DNA of 64,000 bases from Shinella zoogloeoides (GTDB lineage Bacteria > Pseudomonadota > Alphaproteobacteria > Rhizobiales > Rhizobiaceae). Below the pieces are notes generated by a model. It was not told the origin of the DNA, made no database searches, and was given only the letters and a program-made list of their open reading frames with translations. Location of the stretch: NCBI RefSeq assembly GCF_022682305.1, contig NZ_CP093528.1, positions 943,501-1,007,500 on the forward strand, written 5' to 3'. Positions 1 to 7,685 of this stretch are shown here, one piece after another (the first letter of the stretch is position 1; each line of letters starts with the position of its first letter). Both the position numbers and the translations under genes were made by a program.

Positions 1-1
1 G

Positions 2-85
2 ACCTGTGATATCAAGGACCCCAACCAGAACATCAACTGGGTGCCGCCGCAGGGCGGCGAAGGGCCGGTCTATCCGAACATGTAA
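2..85 (+). CDS. C-terminal end of an unidentified protein (partial)
   Basis: The reading frame enters from the left edge and ends at TAA (83-85). The last 27 residues end in GGEGPVYPNM. They are too short to assign a family. The codon pattern is open from base 2 and is followed by a hairpin terminator about 100 bp downstream, so this looks like a genuine gene end. The last ten codons are repeated as DNA just downstream (see the repeat at 54-159). Confidence 0.5.
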   Translation, partial: TCDIKDPNQNINWVPPQGGEGPVYPNM

Positions 86-159
86 TGTTTGGAGAGTCCG
101 GTCCGCCCGGACCCCCGCTGGCAAGAAGCGCGGCGAAGGGCCGGTCTATCCGAACATGT
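54..159 (+). repeat. 30-bp direct repeat spanning a gene's stop codon
   Basis: A 30-bp stretch at 54-83, covering the last codons and the first base of the stop of the upstream gene, recurs exactly at 130-159. The two copies start 76 bp apart. The second copy again runs into a stop (TGA). This looks like a short local duplication of the gene's 3' end. Confidence 0.7.
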
Positions 160-180
160 GAGCGATTGCCTCATCAGCGA

Positions 181-209
181 AAGGCCGCCTTCGGGGCGGC
201 CTTTTTCTT
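181..209 (+). terminator. Rho-independent terminator
   Basis: The stem AAGGCCGCC/GGGCGGCCTT with a TTCG-type loop is followed by a T run. It would end the transcript of the gene that enters from the left edge. Confidence 0.85.
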
Positions 210-306
210 GCCACGCTCCTTAATGCGCGGCGCGCCGTTTAACCCTCCATTAACCATAGCTGCATAATTTCCACCTCGAGGACGTGATGTTCAGGGGGCT
301 TTAACC

Positions 307-936
307 ATGTCGATTTCCCGCCGCGGATTCCTGCTCGGCGCATCCGCATTGCTTGCGGGCTGCGCGACGAACGGCACGAGCGATCGCGCCAATTACGGCG
401 AACGCCTGGACGAGAAGCATCCGATGAAGGCGATGCCGCTTGACAAGATCAAGCCGGAACTGCGCCGCCAGGAGGTCGCCTATTCGACCGATCATGCGGC
501 GGGAACCATCGTCGTCGATACGCCCGCGCGCCGGCTCTACTATGTCCTGGGTGACGGCAGGGCGATGCGCTACGGCATCGGCGTCGGCCGGCAGGGCTAT
601 TCGCTGGCGGGCAACGCCTATATTGGCCGCAAGGCGGAATGGCCGAGCTGGACGCCGACGCCCAACATGATCCGCCGCGATCCCAAGAAGAACCTGAAAT
701 ATGCAGGCGGCCTTCCGGGCGGCATCAATAACCCGCTCGGCGCGCGCGCCATCTATCTCTACCAGAACGGCAACGATACCATGTTCCGCATCCACGGCAC
801 CAACCAGCCATGGTCGATCGGGCAGGCCATGTCGAGCGGCTGCGTGCGCATGCTCAATCATGACGTGATCGACCTCTACGAGCGGGTGAAGCCGGGCGGC
901 AAGGTCCACGTCATCCAGGGCCGCCGCGAGGCCTGA
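307..936 (+). CDS. L,D-transpeptidase (YkuD/ErfK family) lipoprotein
   Basis: This 209-residue protein should form or edit 3-3 peptidoglycan cross-links, or attach proteins to peptidoglycan, in the periplasm. The N-terminus carries a twin-arginine-like RRGF stretch and a lipobox LAGC (Cys19), so it is probably an exported lipoprotein. The YkuD signature is clear near the C-terminus: HGTNQPWSIG (His163) followed by SSGCVRM (catalytic Cys179). The length is normal for the short rhizobial members. The ATG follows GGGGGCTTTAACC, a weak ribosome site. It is a single gene with its own terminator just downstream. The family is certain; the in vivo role is inferred. Confidence 0.9.
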   Translation: MSISRRGFLLGASALLAGCATNGTSDRANYGERLDEKHPMKAMPLDKIKPELRRQEVAYSTDHAAGTIVVDTPARRLYYVLGDGRAMRYGIGVGRQGYSLAGNAYIGRKAEWPSWTPTPNMIRRDPKKNLKYAGGLPGGINNPLGARAIYLYQNGNDTMFRIHGTNQPWSIGQAMSSGCVRMLNHDVIDLYERVKPGGKVHVIQGRREA

Positions 937-972
937 AACGGGCGGGCTTGCGCACCCCGAAATGCAGCGACG

Positions 973-995
973 AGGCCGGCCGATGCCGGCCTTTT
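973..995 (+). terminator. Rho-independent terminator
   Basis: The stem GGCCGGC/GCCGGCC with a four-base loop is followed by TTTT, 40 bp after the L,D-transpeptidase stop. The remaining 300 bp up to the next gene presumably hold that gene's promoter; no site could be assigned with confidence. Confidence 0.85.
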
Positions 996-1292
996 CCGTT
1001 TTGCGGGTTGAAAAAGCTGAATCCTATCATACCATTGCCCTCGCAATCCCGCGCCTGGACAAAGTGGGGGCGGTCCTGCGATTTCACGGCCTCATGACGC
1101 AATGAGGGCAATGGCAGACGCATTCGTACCGGCATGCGATCCCGTAGCTGCAAAAGTCGAGGCTGCGGTATCGTGGGAGGGGTCTTTCCGGCCTCTTCGA
1201 AAGCGATCCGCGGAGGATCACGGGCCTGGCGGCGGCGGTGCTGCGGGGCGCGAAAGAACACAACGACACCGTCGCCAATGAGGGAACGGATT

Positions 1293-2291
1293 ATGAAACA
1301 TCTTCTTGCTTCCACCTGTCTCGTCGCCGGCCTTATGGCCATGACGGGTGCTGCACGCGCCGAGTGCGGCGACCTGACCATCGCCAGCATGAACTGGCAG
1401 AGCGCCGAAGTTCTCGCCGCGCTCGACAAGTTCATCCTGAACGAGGGCTATGGCTGCAACGCCGAGGTCATCGTCGGCGACACGGTTCCGACCATCACCT
1501 CGATGATCGAGAAGGGCGAGCCGGACCTGGCGCCGGAAGGTTGGGTGGACCTGTTGCCGGATGTCGTCAAGCGCGGCATCGACGAAGGCAAGCTCGTCGG
1601 CGCGGCCGTTGCGCTTTCCGATGGCGCCGTTCAGGGCTGGTGGATCCCGAAATACATCGCCGACGCCAACCCGGACATCAAGACGATCGACGACGCGCTG
1701 AAGCATCCCGAACTGTTCCCGGATCCGGAAGACAAGAGCAAGGGCGCCGTGCATAACGGCCCGCAGGGCTGGGGCGGCACGGTCGTGACCAGCCAGCTCT
1801 ACAAGGCCTATGGCGGGGAAGCTGCGAACTTCACGCTGGTCGACACGGGTTCGGCCGCCGGCCTCGACGGCTCCATCGCCAAGGCCTACGAGCGCAAGGA
1901 AGGCTGGGTCGGCTACTACTGGGCCCCGACCGCGCTGCTCGGCAAGTACGAGATGGTGAAGCTGGAGCACGGCGTTCCCTTCGACGCTGCTGAATGGAAG
2001 CGCTGCAACACCGTCGCCGACTGCCCGGACCCGAAGAAGAACGACTGGCCGAAGGATACGGTCCAGACGCTCGTGACGAAGCCCTTCTCCGAACGCGCCG
2101 GCGCGGACGTGATGGGCTACCTCAACAAGCGGGCCTGGAGCAACGCGACGGTCAACAAGCTGATGGCCTGGATGACCGACAACCAGGCGAGCGGCGACGA
2201 TGGCGCCAAGCAGTTCCTCAAGGAGAACGAAGCGCTCTGGAAGGAATGGGTCTCGCCGGAAGCCGCCGAGAAGATCAAGGCTGCCCTCTGA
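1293..2291 (+). CDS. Glycine betaine/proline-type ABC transporter substrate-binding protein (ProX/OpuAC family)
   Basis: This 332-residue periplasmic binding protein of the OpuAC family captures a quaternary ammonium compound such as glycine betaine, choline or proline betaine. The start chosen is the ATG at 1293: it is preceded by GAGGGAACGG and opens a typical Sec signal (MKHLLAS through ARAEC). An upstream in-frame extension to 1134 would precede the signal peptide and is unlikely. The aromatic-rich segments GAVQGWWIPKY and GWVGYYWAPTALL are characteristic of the ligand cage. The permease gene follows 168 bp downstream, after a hairpin. No ATPase gene adjoins it. The true substrate cannot be told from the sequence. 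Confidence 0.88.
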   Translation: MKHLLASTCLVAGLMAMTGAARAECGDLTIASMNWQSAEVLAALDKFILNEGYGCNAEVIVGDTVPTITSMIEKGEPDLAPEGWVDLLPDVVKRGIDEGKLVGAAVALSDGAVQGWWIPKYIADANPDIKTIDDALKHPELFPDPEDKSKGAVHNGPQGWGGTVVTSQLYKAYGGEAANFTLVDTGSAAGLDGSIAKAYERKEGWVGYYWAPTALLGKYEMVKLEHGVPFDAAEWKRCNTVADCPDPKKNDWPKDTVQTLVTKPFSERAGADVMGYLNKRAWSNATVNKLMAWMTDNQASGDDGAKQFLKENEALWKEWVSPEAAEKIKAAL

Positions 2292-2309
2292 TAGCCTGAC
2301 CGACGACGA

Positions 2310-2345
2310 GGCGGCGCGTCCCTTGTGGCGCGCCGCCTTCCGCCT
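2310..2345 (+). terminator. Intercistronic hairpin, possible attenuating terminator
   Basis: The 9-bp GC-rich stem GGCGGCGCG/CGCGCCGCC lies 18 bp after the binding-protein stop, with a pyrimidine tract and TTTTT slightly downstream. Between a binding-protein gene and its permease gene such hairpins usually give more binding protein than permease. Confidence 0.65.
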
Positions 2346-2459
2346 TCGTTTTTAGCGCATGTCGTTGACGCAAATCGATGCGCGTATCCCGGCGACATGT
2401 ATCAGGGTTGGCTCAGATAAACCGGCGCAAGACCGGACGGAGCCGGAAGGGGATCCCAT

Positions 2460-3347
2460 ATGGAATGGTTCACGAAATTTCCGACAATGGACGCGGATTC
2501 GCTGCGCGACCTCAAGAAGGCGATCGATGAAGGCTTTCGCGGCTTCACGCGCGCCTATGGCGACGGCATCGAAGCCATCTTCGAGCCGCTGCAGCACTTC
2601 CTGATCTGGTCCGAGCGCTTCATGACGAAGACGCCCTGGCCGATCATTCTCCTCCTTATCGCGCTCGTCGCCTGGTTCGGCAGCCGCAACTGGAAGATCG
2701 TCGCCGGCACGGTCGTCACGCTCCTGCTGATCGGCTATTTCGATATGTGGGACGACACGATGAAGACGGTCTCGATGATCTTCGTCTGTACCGTGCTGTC
2801 CATCGTCATCGGCATTCCGATCGGCATCCTGATGTCACGGTCGGACCGGGTGCAGAACGCCATCAACCCGATCCTCGACGTCATGCAGACCATGCCGAGC
2901 TTCGTCTACCTGATCCCGGTCGTCATGCTGCTCGGCATCGGCAAGGTGCCGGGTCTCATCGCCGTCGTCATCTACGCCATTCCGCCGATGATCCGTCTCA
3001 CCAACCTCGGCATCCGCCTCGTCGACAAGGACGTGCTGGAAGCTGCCGACGCCTTCGGCTCGTCGAGCTGGCAGAAGCTGAAGAACGTGCAGATGCCGCT
3101 GGCGCTGCCCACCATCATGGCCGGCATCAACCAGACGATCATGATGGCGCTCGCCATGGTCGTCATCGCCTCGATGATCGGCGTGCAGGGCCTCGGCCAG
3201 CCGGTGCTAAAGGCGATCTCGAACCAGTATTTCACGCTCGGCATCTTCAATGGCCTCGCCATCGTCGGCATCGCGATCATCTTCGACCGCGTCAGCCAGG
3301 CTTTTGGCGCGCGCCTGCAGAAGCATCGCGAGATCATCCACGGCTGA
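2460..3347 (+). CDS. Glycine betaine/proline-type ABC transporter permease (ProW/OpuAB family)
   Basis: This 295-residue inner-membrane permease should form the channel through which the ligand held by the upstream binding protein is imported. About six hydrophobic segments are visible. The permease EAA-like loop is ADAFGSSSWQKLKNVQMPLALP (about residues 193-214), and the run from SMIFVCTVLSI through MQTMPSFVYLIPVVMLLGIG is typical of OpuAB/ProW. ATG 2460 follows GGGGATCCCAT. It is co-directional with the binding protein. The partner ATPase, usually encoded in the same operon, is not found on either side, so it must come from another locus. Confidence 0.88.
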   Translation: MEWFTKFPTMDADSLRDLKKAIDEGFRGFTRAYGDGIEAIFEPLQHFLIWSERFMTKTPWPIILLLIALVAWFGSRNWKIVAGTVVTLLLIGYFDMWDDTMKTVSMIFVCTVLSIVIGIPIGILMSRSDRVQNAINPILDVMQTMPSFVYLIPVVMLLGIGKVPGLIAVVIYAIPPMIRLTNLGIRLVDKDVLEAADAFGSSSWQKLKNVQMPLALPTIMAGINQTIMMALAMVVIASMIGVQGLGQPVLKAISNQYFTLGIFNGLAIVGIAIIFDRVSQAFGARLQKHREIIHG

Positions 3348-3365
3348 TCCGCCTTTCCGGCCAGC

Positions 3366-3405
3366 AAAAAAGGGCGCCCGGCGAAAGCCTCGGACGCCCT
3401 TTTTC
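3366..3405. terminator. Bidirectional terminator between converging genes
   Basis: AAAAAAGGGCG pairs with CGCCCTTTTT around a 20-base loop. It has an A run on one side and a T run on the other, so it can serve both the permease (+) and the MFS gene (-). Confidence 0.8.
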
Positions 3406-3423
3406 ATTGCCTCGACAAGACGG

Positions 3424-4662
3424 TCATTCCGCCGGACAGGCCGGCGTTTCCGCTCGGTCCATCCTCTCCAGCGACAGCGACAGGAGGAAGATGCCGAAGC
3501 CGACGACGGCCGTTGCCGCGCCCACGAAGCCCATCGAGCCATAGCCGTAGCCGGCGGTGATCGCCATGCCGCCGAAGAGCGCGCCGAGCGCGTTGGCGAC
3601 ATTGAAGGCCGAATGGTTGAGCGCGGCGGCGAGCGTCTGCGCATTGCCGGCGACATCCATCAGGCGTGTCTGGAGGGCGGGGCCGACGACGAAGCTGCAG
3701 CCGATGAGGAAGCAGCAGAGGCCGAGCAGGATCGGATTGTGCGCCGTCAGCGACAGGCTGACCAGCACGAAGAAATAAAGCACCAGCGACCAGCCGATGG
3801 TGCGCATCAGCGACAGGTCGGCGAGCTTCGCGCCAAAAATGTTGCCGACGATCATGCCGCAGCCGAAGATCGCCATGATGACCGGAACCATGCCGACATC
3901 GAGGCCCGCGACCTCGGTGACGATCGGCGAGATATAGGTGAAGACAGCGAACATGCCGCAGAAGCCGGTCGCCGCGATGCCGAGCGTCAACCAGACCTGC
4001 TTGCGCTTGAGGGCCGAAAGCTCGGTCAGTGCGTTGATGCCCTTCGGGGCCTTGTCGCGCGGCAGGAAGATCGCGATCAGCAGGACGGTCAGAAGCCCGG
4101 TGACGCCGACGGCGGCGAACATGTACTGCCAGTCGAGGAGCTGGCCGAAGAAGGCGGCGAGCGGCGTGCCGATCAGCGTGGCGACTGTGAGGCCCAGCAT
4201 GACCTTGCCGACCGCCTGTGTGCGCCTGTTGACCGGCACCATGGAGGCGGCGACGAGGGCGGCGACGCCGAAATAGGCGCCATGTGGCAGGCCGGAGAGG
4301 AAGCGCAGCAGCATGAAGCTCCGGAAGGTCGGCGCGACGGCGCTGGCAAGGTTGCCGGCCGCGAAAAGCCCCATCAGCACCAGCAGCAGGTCGCGGCGGC
4401 GATAGCGCGCGCCGATGACGGCGATGACCGGCGCGCCCACCACCACGCCAAGCGCATAGGCGCTGATGACATAGCCGGCTTCGGCGGTCGTCACGCCGAA
4501 GGTGGCCGCGACATCCGGCAGCAGGCCCATGATGGCGAACTCGCCCGTGCCGATGCCGAAGCTGCCGACGGCAAGCGCCAGGATGATCAGGGTGACGGTA
4601 AGCGCCGAAAGCGGCGGCTGCCCGGAGGAGAGGGCGGCGTCGGGCAGGGGATGTTCGGACAC
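3424..4662 (-). CDS. MFS transporter, DHA1-type drug or metabolite exporter
   Basis: This inner-membrane protein of about 412 residues has 12 predicted hydrophobic segments and belongs to the AraJ/PbuE-like branch of DHA1 transporters. Those use the proton gradient to export sugars, purines or drugs. After the second segment lies GARYRRRDLLL, the short loop typical of MFS. The start is uncertain. A GTG at 4662 (VSEHPLP...) sits eight bases after GCGGAG and gives a normal N-terminus, whereas the longer ATG at 4752 would add 30 residues without membrane character. It is transcribed alone, converging with the ABC permease and divergent from the lipid kinase. The substrate is unknown. The 388 bp between it and the lipid kinase hold both promoters; no specific site was recognised. 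Confidence 0.85.
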   Translation of the reverse strand: MSEHPLPDAALSSGQPPLSALTVTLIILALAVGSFGIGTGEFAIMGLLPDVAATFGVTTAEAGYVISAYALGVVVGAPVIAVIGARYRRRDLLLVLMGLFAAGNLASAVAPTFRSFMLLRFLSGLPHGAYFGVAALVAASMVPVNRRTQAVGKVMLGLTVATLIGTPLAAFFGQLLDWQYMFAAVGVTGLLTVLLIAIFLPRDKAPKGINALTELSALKRKQVWLTLGIAATGFCGMFAVFTYISPIVTEVAGLDVGMVPVIMAIFGCGMIVGNIFGAKLADLSLMRTIGWSLVLYFFVLVSLSLTAHNPILLGLCCFLIGCSFVVGPALQTRLMDVAGNAQTLAAALNHSAFNVANALGALFGGMAITAGYGYGSMGFVGAATAVVGFGIFLLSLSLERMDRAETPACPAE

Positions 4663-5050
4663 GAGGCGGCTCCGCAAGGATAATTCCGGCAAGAGCGCCA
4701 AGCGATCTGCGTTCGGAATCGTAGAAGACAAACAGATGGCCCACACGGGCAAGCCGGCGACGAGCCCTTACACGGGCGGCCACTCCTCCTGGCTGCTGAT
4801 GCGGACTGGTTCGGCCGGAATGGCCGCGATAGGAAAGGTAAAACCGGCCGGCGGGCGCTCTCTCCCGACGCACGCGACCAGCTTGCATTATATCAAACCG
4901 CGCCGCGATGCCTACTGTGATTTTTCACCTCATCGGGAATGTCCCGTTCACGATTTCTTGCCCCCTGTTTCGCGCTCGCCTGTTAATCGCCGCTTTCTCG
5001 ACTATCTAATGACGGCACAGGCGTTCTCGGCCGTCACGCGGAGTATGGGA

Positions 5051-5989
5051 ATGAGAGTACAGGCGATTTTCAACAGGGACGGAGGGACGTTCCGCACCAC
5101 CGACATGGAGGCCTATGCGCGTCACGCGGAAAAGGTCTTCGCCGAGGCGGGGCACCATCTCGACTGCGATATCGTCGAGGGAACCGATATCGAGATGTCG
5201 TTGCGCCGCTGCGCGGACCGCACCGATCTCGACGCGATGCTGGCGGGCGGCGGCGACGGCACCGTCTCGGCCGCGGCCGGCCTCGCCTGGCAAAGCCGGA
5301 TGCCGCTCGGCATCGTTCCTGCCGGCACGATGAACCTTTTCGCGCGCTCGCTGAGGATCCCGCTCGACATCTGGCAGGCCATCGACGCCCTTGCCGATGG
5401 CGACATCGCGGCCGCCGATATCGGCACGGCGGACGACCGCGCCTTCGTGCACCAGTTCTCCGCCGGCCTGCATGCTCGCATGGTGCGCCTGCGCAACGCC
5501 ATGACCTACCGCTCGCGCCTCGGCAAGATCGCCGCCAACACCCGCGCCGCCCTCGGCGTCATCCTCGATCCGCCGGAATTCGAGGTGGAATTCAATGTCG
5601 ATGGCGTCGAGGAGCACCGGACGGTCTCGGCCATCAACGTCTCCAACAACCGCTTCGGCGAAAACGGCCTGCTCTATGCCGACGACCTGACGGGCGGCCA
5701 TCTCGGCTTCTACACGACCAATCCGCTGAAGCCAGCGGGCGTTGCAAAGCTCGCCTTCGATATCCTGCGCGGCAAGCTGCGCGAGAATGCCGATGTGACG
5801 GAAATGACCGGCACGGAGGTGGAGTTGCATTTCCCGAAGGTCGACCGGGCCATCAATTGCGTCATCGACGGCGAATTGCTGCCGATGGACCGCGACGTCT
5901 CGATCCGGCTGCATCCCGGTGAACTGAAGGTGATGGTGCCGAAGGTGCAGGCGGAGGCCATGGCGACGACTGAGCCGGCGGCGGCTTGA
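5051..5989 (+). CDS. Lipid/diacylglycerol kinase family protein (LCB5/YegS-like)
   Basis: This 312-residue member of the DAGK catalytic family phosphorylates a lipid alcohol such as diacylglycerol using ATP at the membrane face. The nucleotide-binding GGGDGT motif is at residues 66-71, followed by PLGIVPAGTMN, the second conserved DAGK block. ATG 5051 is chosen because GCGGAG lies eight bases upstream; an ATG two codons earlier (5045) is too close to it. Upstream open frame to 4502 is non-coding by this reading. The gene converges on the glutamine-synthetase-like gene, with a RIME-type repeat between them. The exact lipid substrate cannot be read from the sequence. Confidence 0.88.
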   Translation: MRVQAIFNRDGGTFRTTDMEAYARHAEKVFAEAGHHLDCDIVEGTDIEMSLRRCADRTDLDAMLAGGGDGTVSAAAGLAWQSRMPLGIVPAGTMNLFARSLRIPLDIWQAIDALADGDIAAADIGTADDRAFVHQFSAGLHARMVRLRNAMTYRSRLGKIAANTRAALGVILDPPEFEVEFNVDGVEEHRTVSAINVSNNRFGENGLLYADDLTGGHLGFYTTNPLKPAGVAKLAFDILRGKLRENADVTEMTGTEVELHFPKVDRAINCVIDGELLPMDRDVSIRLHPGELKVMVPKVQAEAMATTEPAAA

Positions 5990-6008
5990 AGCGAGGGTTT
6001 CGGGGCGG

Positions 6009-6147
6009 CCTCTCACCCTAACCCTCTCCCCGCAGGCGGGGAGAGGGGACTTGCCCCACGCATCGTCATTGGTTGGGAAGCCCGCGCGGCATATTCCCTT
6101 CTCCCCGCTTGCGGGGAGAAGGTGGCCGGCAGGCCGGATGAGGGGGC
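6009..6147. repeat. RIME-type intergenic palindromic repeat, copy 1
   Basis: This 139-bp element is made of two hairpins. The first pairs CTCTCCCCG with CGGGGAGAG, the second TTCTCCCCGC with GCGGGGAGAA, and it ends with GGCCGGCAGGCCGGATGAGGG. A second copy with nearly the same sequence lies at 17663-17801. The sequence matches my recollection of the Rhizobium-specific intergenic mosaic elements. Both copies lie between the 3' ends of converging genes, where they may act as bidirectional terminators or RNA stabilisers. Confidence 0.8.
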
Positions 6148-6165
6148 AACGTCTGCCCCCAACCC

Positions 6166-7536
6166 TTAAATTCGCGGCAGATAGGTCTGGTAATCGAAAT
6201 CCGAGACCGTGCGCAGGTAGGTGATCGCCTCCTTGCGCTTCGTGTCGCCGTAGAGCTTCTGGTATTCCGCGCCGAAGGCATCCTTGATGAAGGGCGAGGC
6301 GGAGAATTCCTCCACGGCCGTCAGGAAGTCGTGCGTCAGGCGCTTTGCGTCCGGCACCTCCTTGCCCGGTTCCGTCACAGGACCCGGGTCGAGGTCGTTG
6401 TCGAGGCCGAGCAGGATGCCGCCGAGGATCGCCGTCAGCAGCAGGTAGGGATTGACGTCCGCGCCCGCCACGCGATGCTCGACGCGCGCCGCCGGGCCGT
6501 CCTTGTCCGGGATGCGGATGGCGGTGCCGCGATGGCCGAAGCCCCAGGTGAGGTCGACCGGCGCGAAGGAACCCGGCTGGAAGCGGCGGTAGGAGTTGGC
6601 GAAGGGCGCGAAGACGAGCTGCGCATCGCGCATCGTCTGCAGCATGCCGGCGCAGATCGACTTCAGCTTCGTCGGCTCGCCGCCCTTGGCGTCGAGAATG
6701 TTCTTGCCTTCCTTGTCGATGACGCTGCAATGGACATGCAGGCCGGAACCCGCATGATCCGCATAGGGCTTGGCCATGCAGGTGGATTTCAGGCCGAAGC
6801 GGGGGGCGGCCTGTTCGGCAATGCGCTTCAGGTAGATGCAATCGTCGGCGGCGGCCAGCGCATCGGGCCGGTGCAGCAGGTTGATCTCGAACTGGCCGGG
6901 GCCGAATTCCGCGGTCGTCGCGTCCGCCGGCAGGTCCATGGCCTTCGCCCAGGCCCGCACGGTCTGGAGATAGCCGTCGAGCGCATCCGTCGCGCGCATG
7001 TCGTAGAGCTGGAAGCCGTTCGGCTCGTCGCGATACATCAGCGCTGCCGGCGGACGCGGCTTGCCCGTCTCGCGCCAGTCGTCCTCGACCACATAGAATT
7101 CAAGCTCCGTCGCGACGACTGGTGTCAGGCCCCTGTCCTCGAAACGCTTCAGCATGCGCGCGAGAATGGCGCGCGGGTCCATGAAGGAGGCGGTGCCGTC
7201 GAATTCGTGCATGGTGGCGAGCACCTGGCGCGAGCCTTCCGGCGCCCAGGGCAGGACGGTCAGCGAGCGGCGGTCGGGAATGCAAACGCCGTCCGGGTCG
7301 CCGACGGAAAGGGAAAGGCCCGTGATGTCGTCGTTGTCGTCGCCCCAGATATCGAGCGACTGGGTGGAGGAGGGCAGGCGCACCGAACCGTCCCAGATCT
7401 TCTTCTCGCCTTCCGGCGGAACCTGCTTGCCGCGCAGGTCGCCGTTCATGCCGACGAGGAGGATTTCGATACGGGCCGGGGCATCGGTGGGGGCATTGGC
7501 GGACGGCGAACCGGCTGCCTTCTTGTCGTTTGTCAT
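6166..7536 (-). CDS. Glutamine synthetase family protein, probably gamma-glutamylpolyamine synthetase (PuuA-like)
   Basis: This 456-residue enzyme of the glutamine synthetase superfamily probably ligates glutamate to putrescine with ATP, the first step of the Puu pathway. Conserved blocks are visible: TELEFYVVED, TAEFGPGQFEINL, GSGLHVHCSV (metal and ATP site) and RVEHRVAGADVNPYL. ATG 7536 starts MTNDKKAAGS; longer forms to 7716 would run into the divergent aminotransferase promoter. The neighbour on the other strand is a SpuC-like aminotransferase, which supports polyamine catabolism. Alternatives within the family are ligases for ethanolamine or other amines. The family is certain, the substrate inferred. 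Confidence 0.85.
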   Translation of the reverse strand: MTNDKKAAGSPSANAPTDAPARIEILLVGMNGDLRGKQVPPEGEKKIWDGSVRLPSSTQSLDIWGDDNDDITGLSLSVGDPDGVCIPDRRSLTVLPWAPEGSRQVLATMHEFDGTASFMDPRAILARMLKRFEDRGLTPVVATELEFYVVEDDWRETGKPRPPAALMYRDEPNGFQLYDMRATDALDGYLQTVRAWAKAMDLPADATTAEFGPGQFEINLLHRPDALAAADDCIYLKRIAEQAAPRFGLKSTCMAKPYADHAGSGLHVHCSVIDKEGKNILDAKGGEPTKLKSICAGMLQTMRDAQLVFAPFANSYRRFQPGSFAPVDLTWGFGHRGTAIRIPDKDGPAARVEHRVAGADVNPYLLLTAILGGILLGLDNDLDPGPVTEPGKEVPDAKRLTHDFLTAVEEFSASPFIKDAFGAEYQKLYGDTKRKEAITYLRTVSDFDYQTYLPRI

Positions 7537-7638
7537 GGTGCCTGCTTTTGGTTTGGCGGGAAGCAAGGACAGGAAATTTTGCGTGTGCTCGATCTCTTGC
7601 CAAATGCCTGTTGTATGGGCATTTTCGTAACCCATTCT

Positions 7639-7663
7639 GTCCCGCCGTTCAATAAGGCGGGAC
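7639..7663. promoter_or_regulatory. Inverted repeat in the polyamine gene leader
   Basis: GTCCCGCC pairs perfectly with GGCGGGAC around a nine-base AT-rich spacer, 23 bp upstream of the aminotransferase start and within the divergent intergenic region. It may be an operator or a leader hairpin. No regulator gene is adjacent. Confidence 0.45.
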
Positions 7664-7685
7664 CTACCCCCAAGGATGTAGTCAA

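Noticed and set aside
1134..2291. Longer form of the betaine-binding protein starting at 1134
   Set aside because: The signal peptide begins at ATG 1293 with its own ribosome site; the added 53 residues are arginine-rich and would precede the signal.
3250..4683. Long plus-strand frame opposite the MFS gene
   Set aside because: It is rich in D/R/E/A without a recognisable domain, while the minus strand has clear MFS membrane segments.
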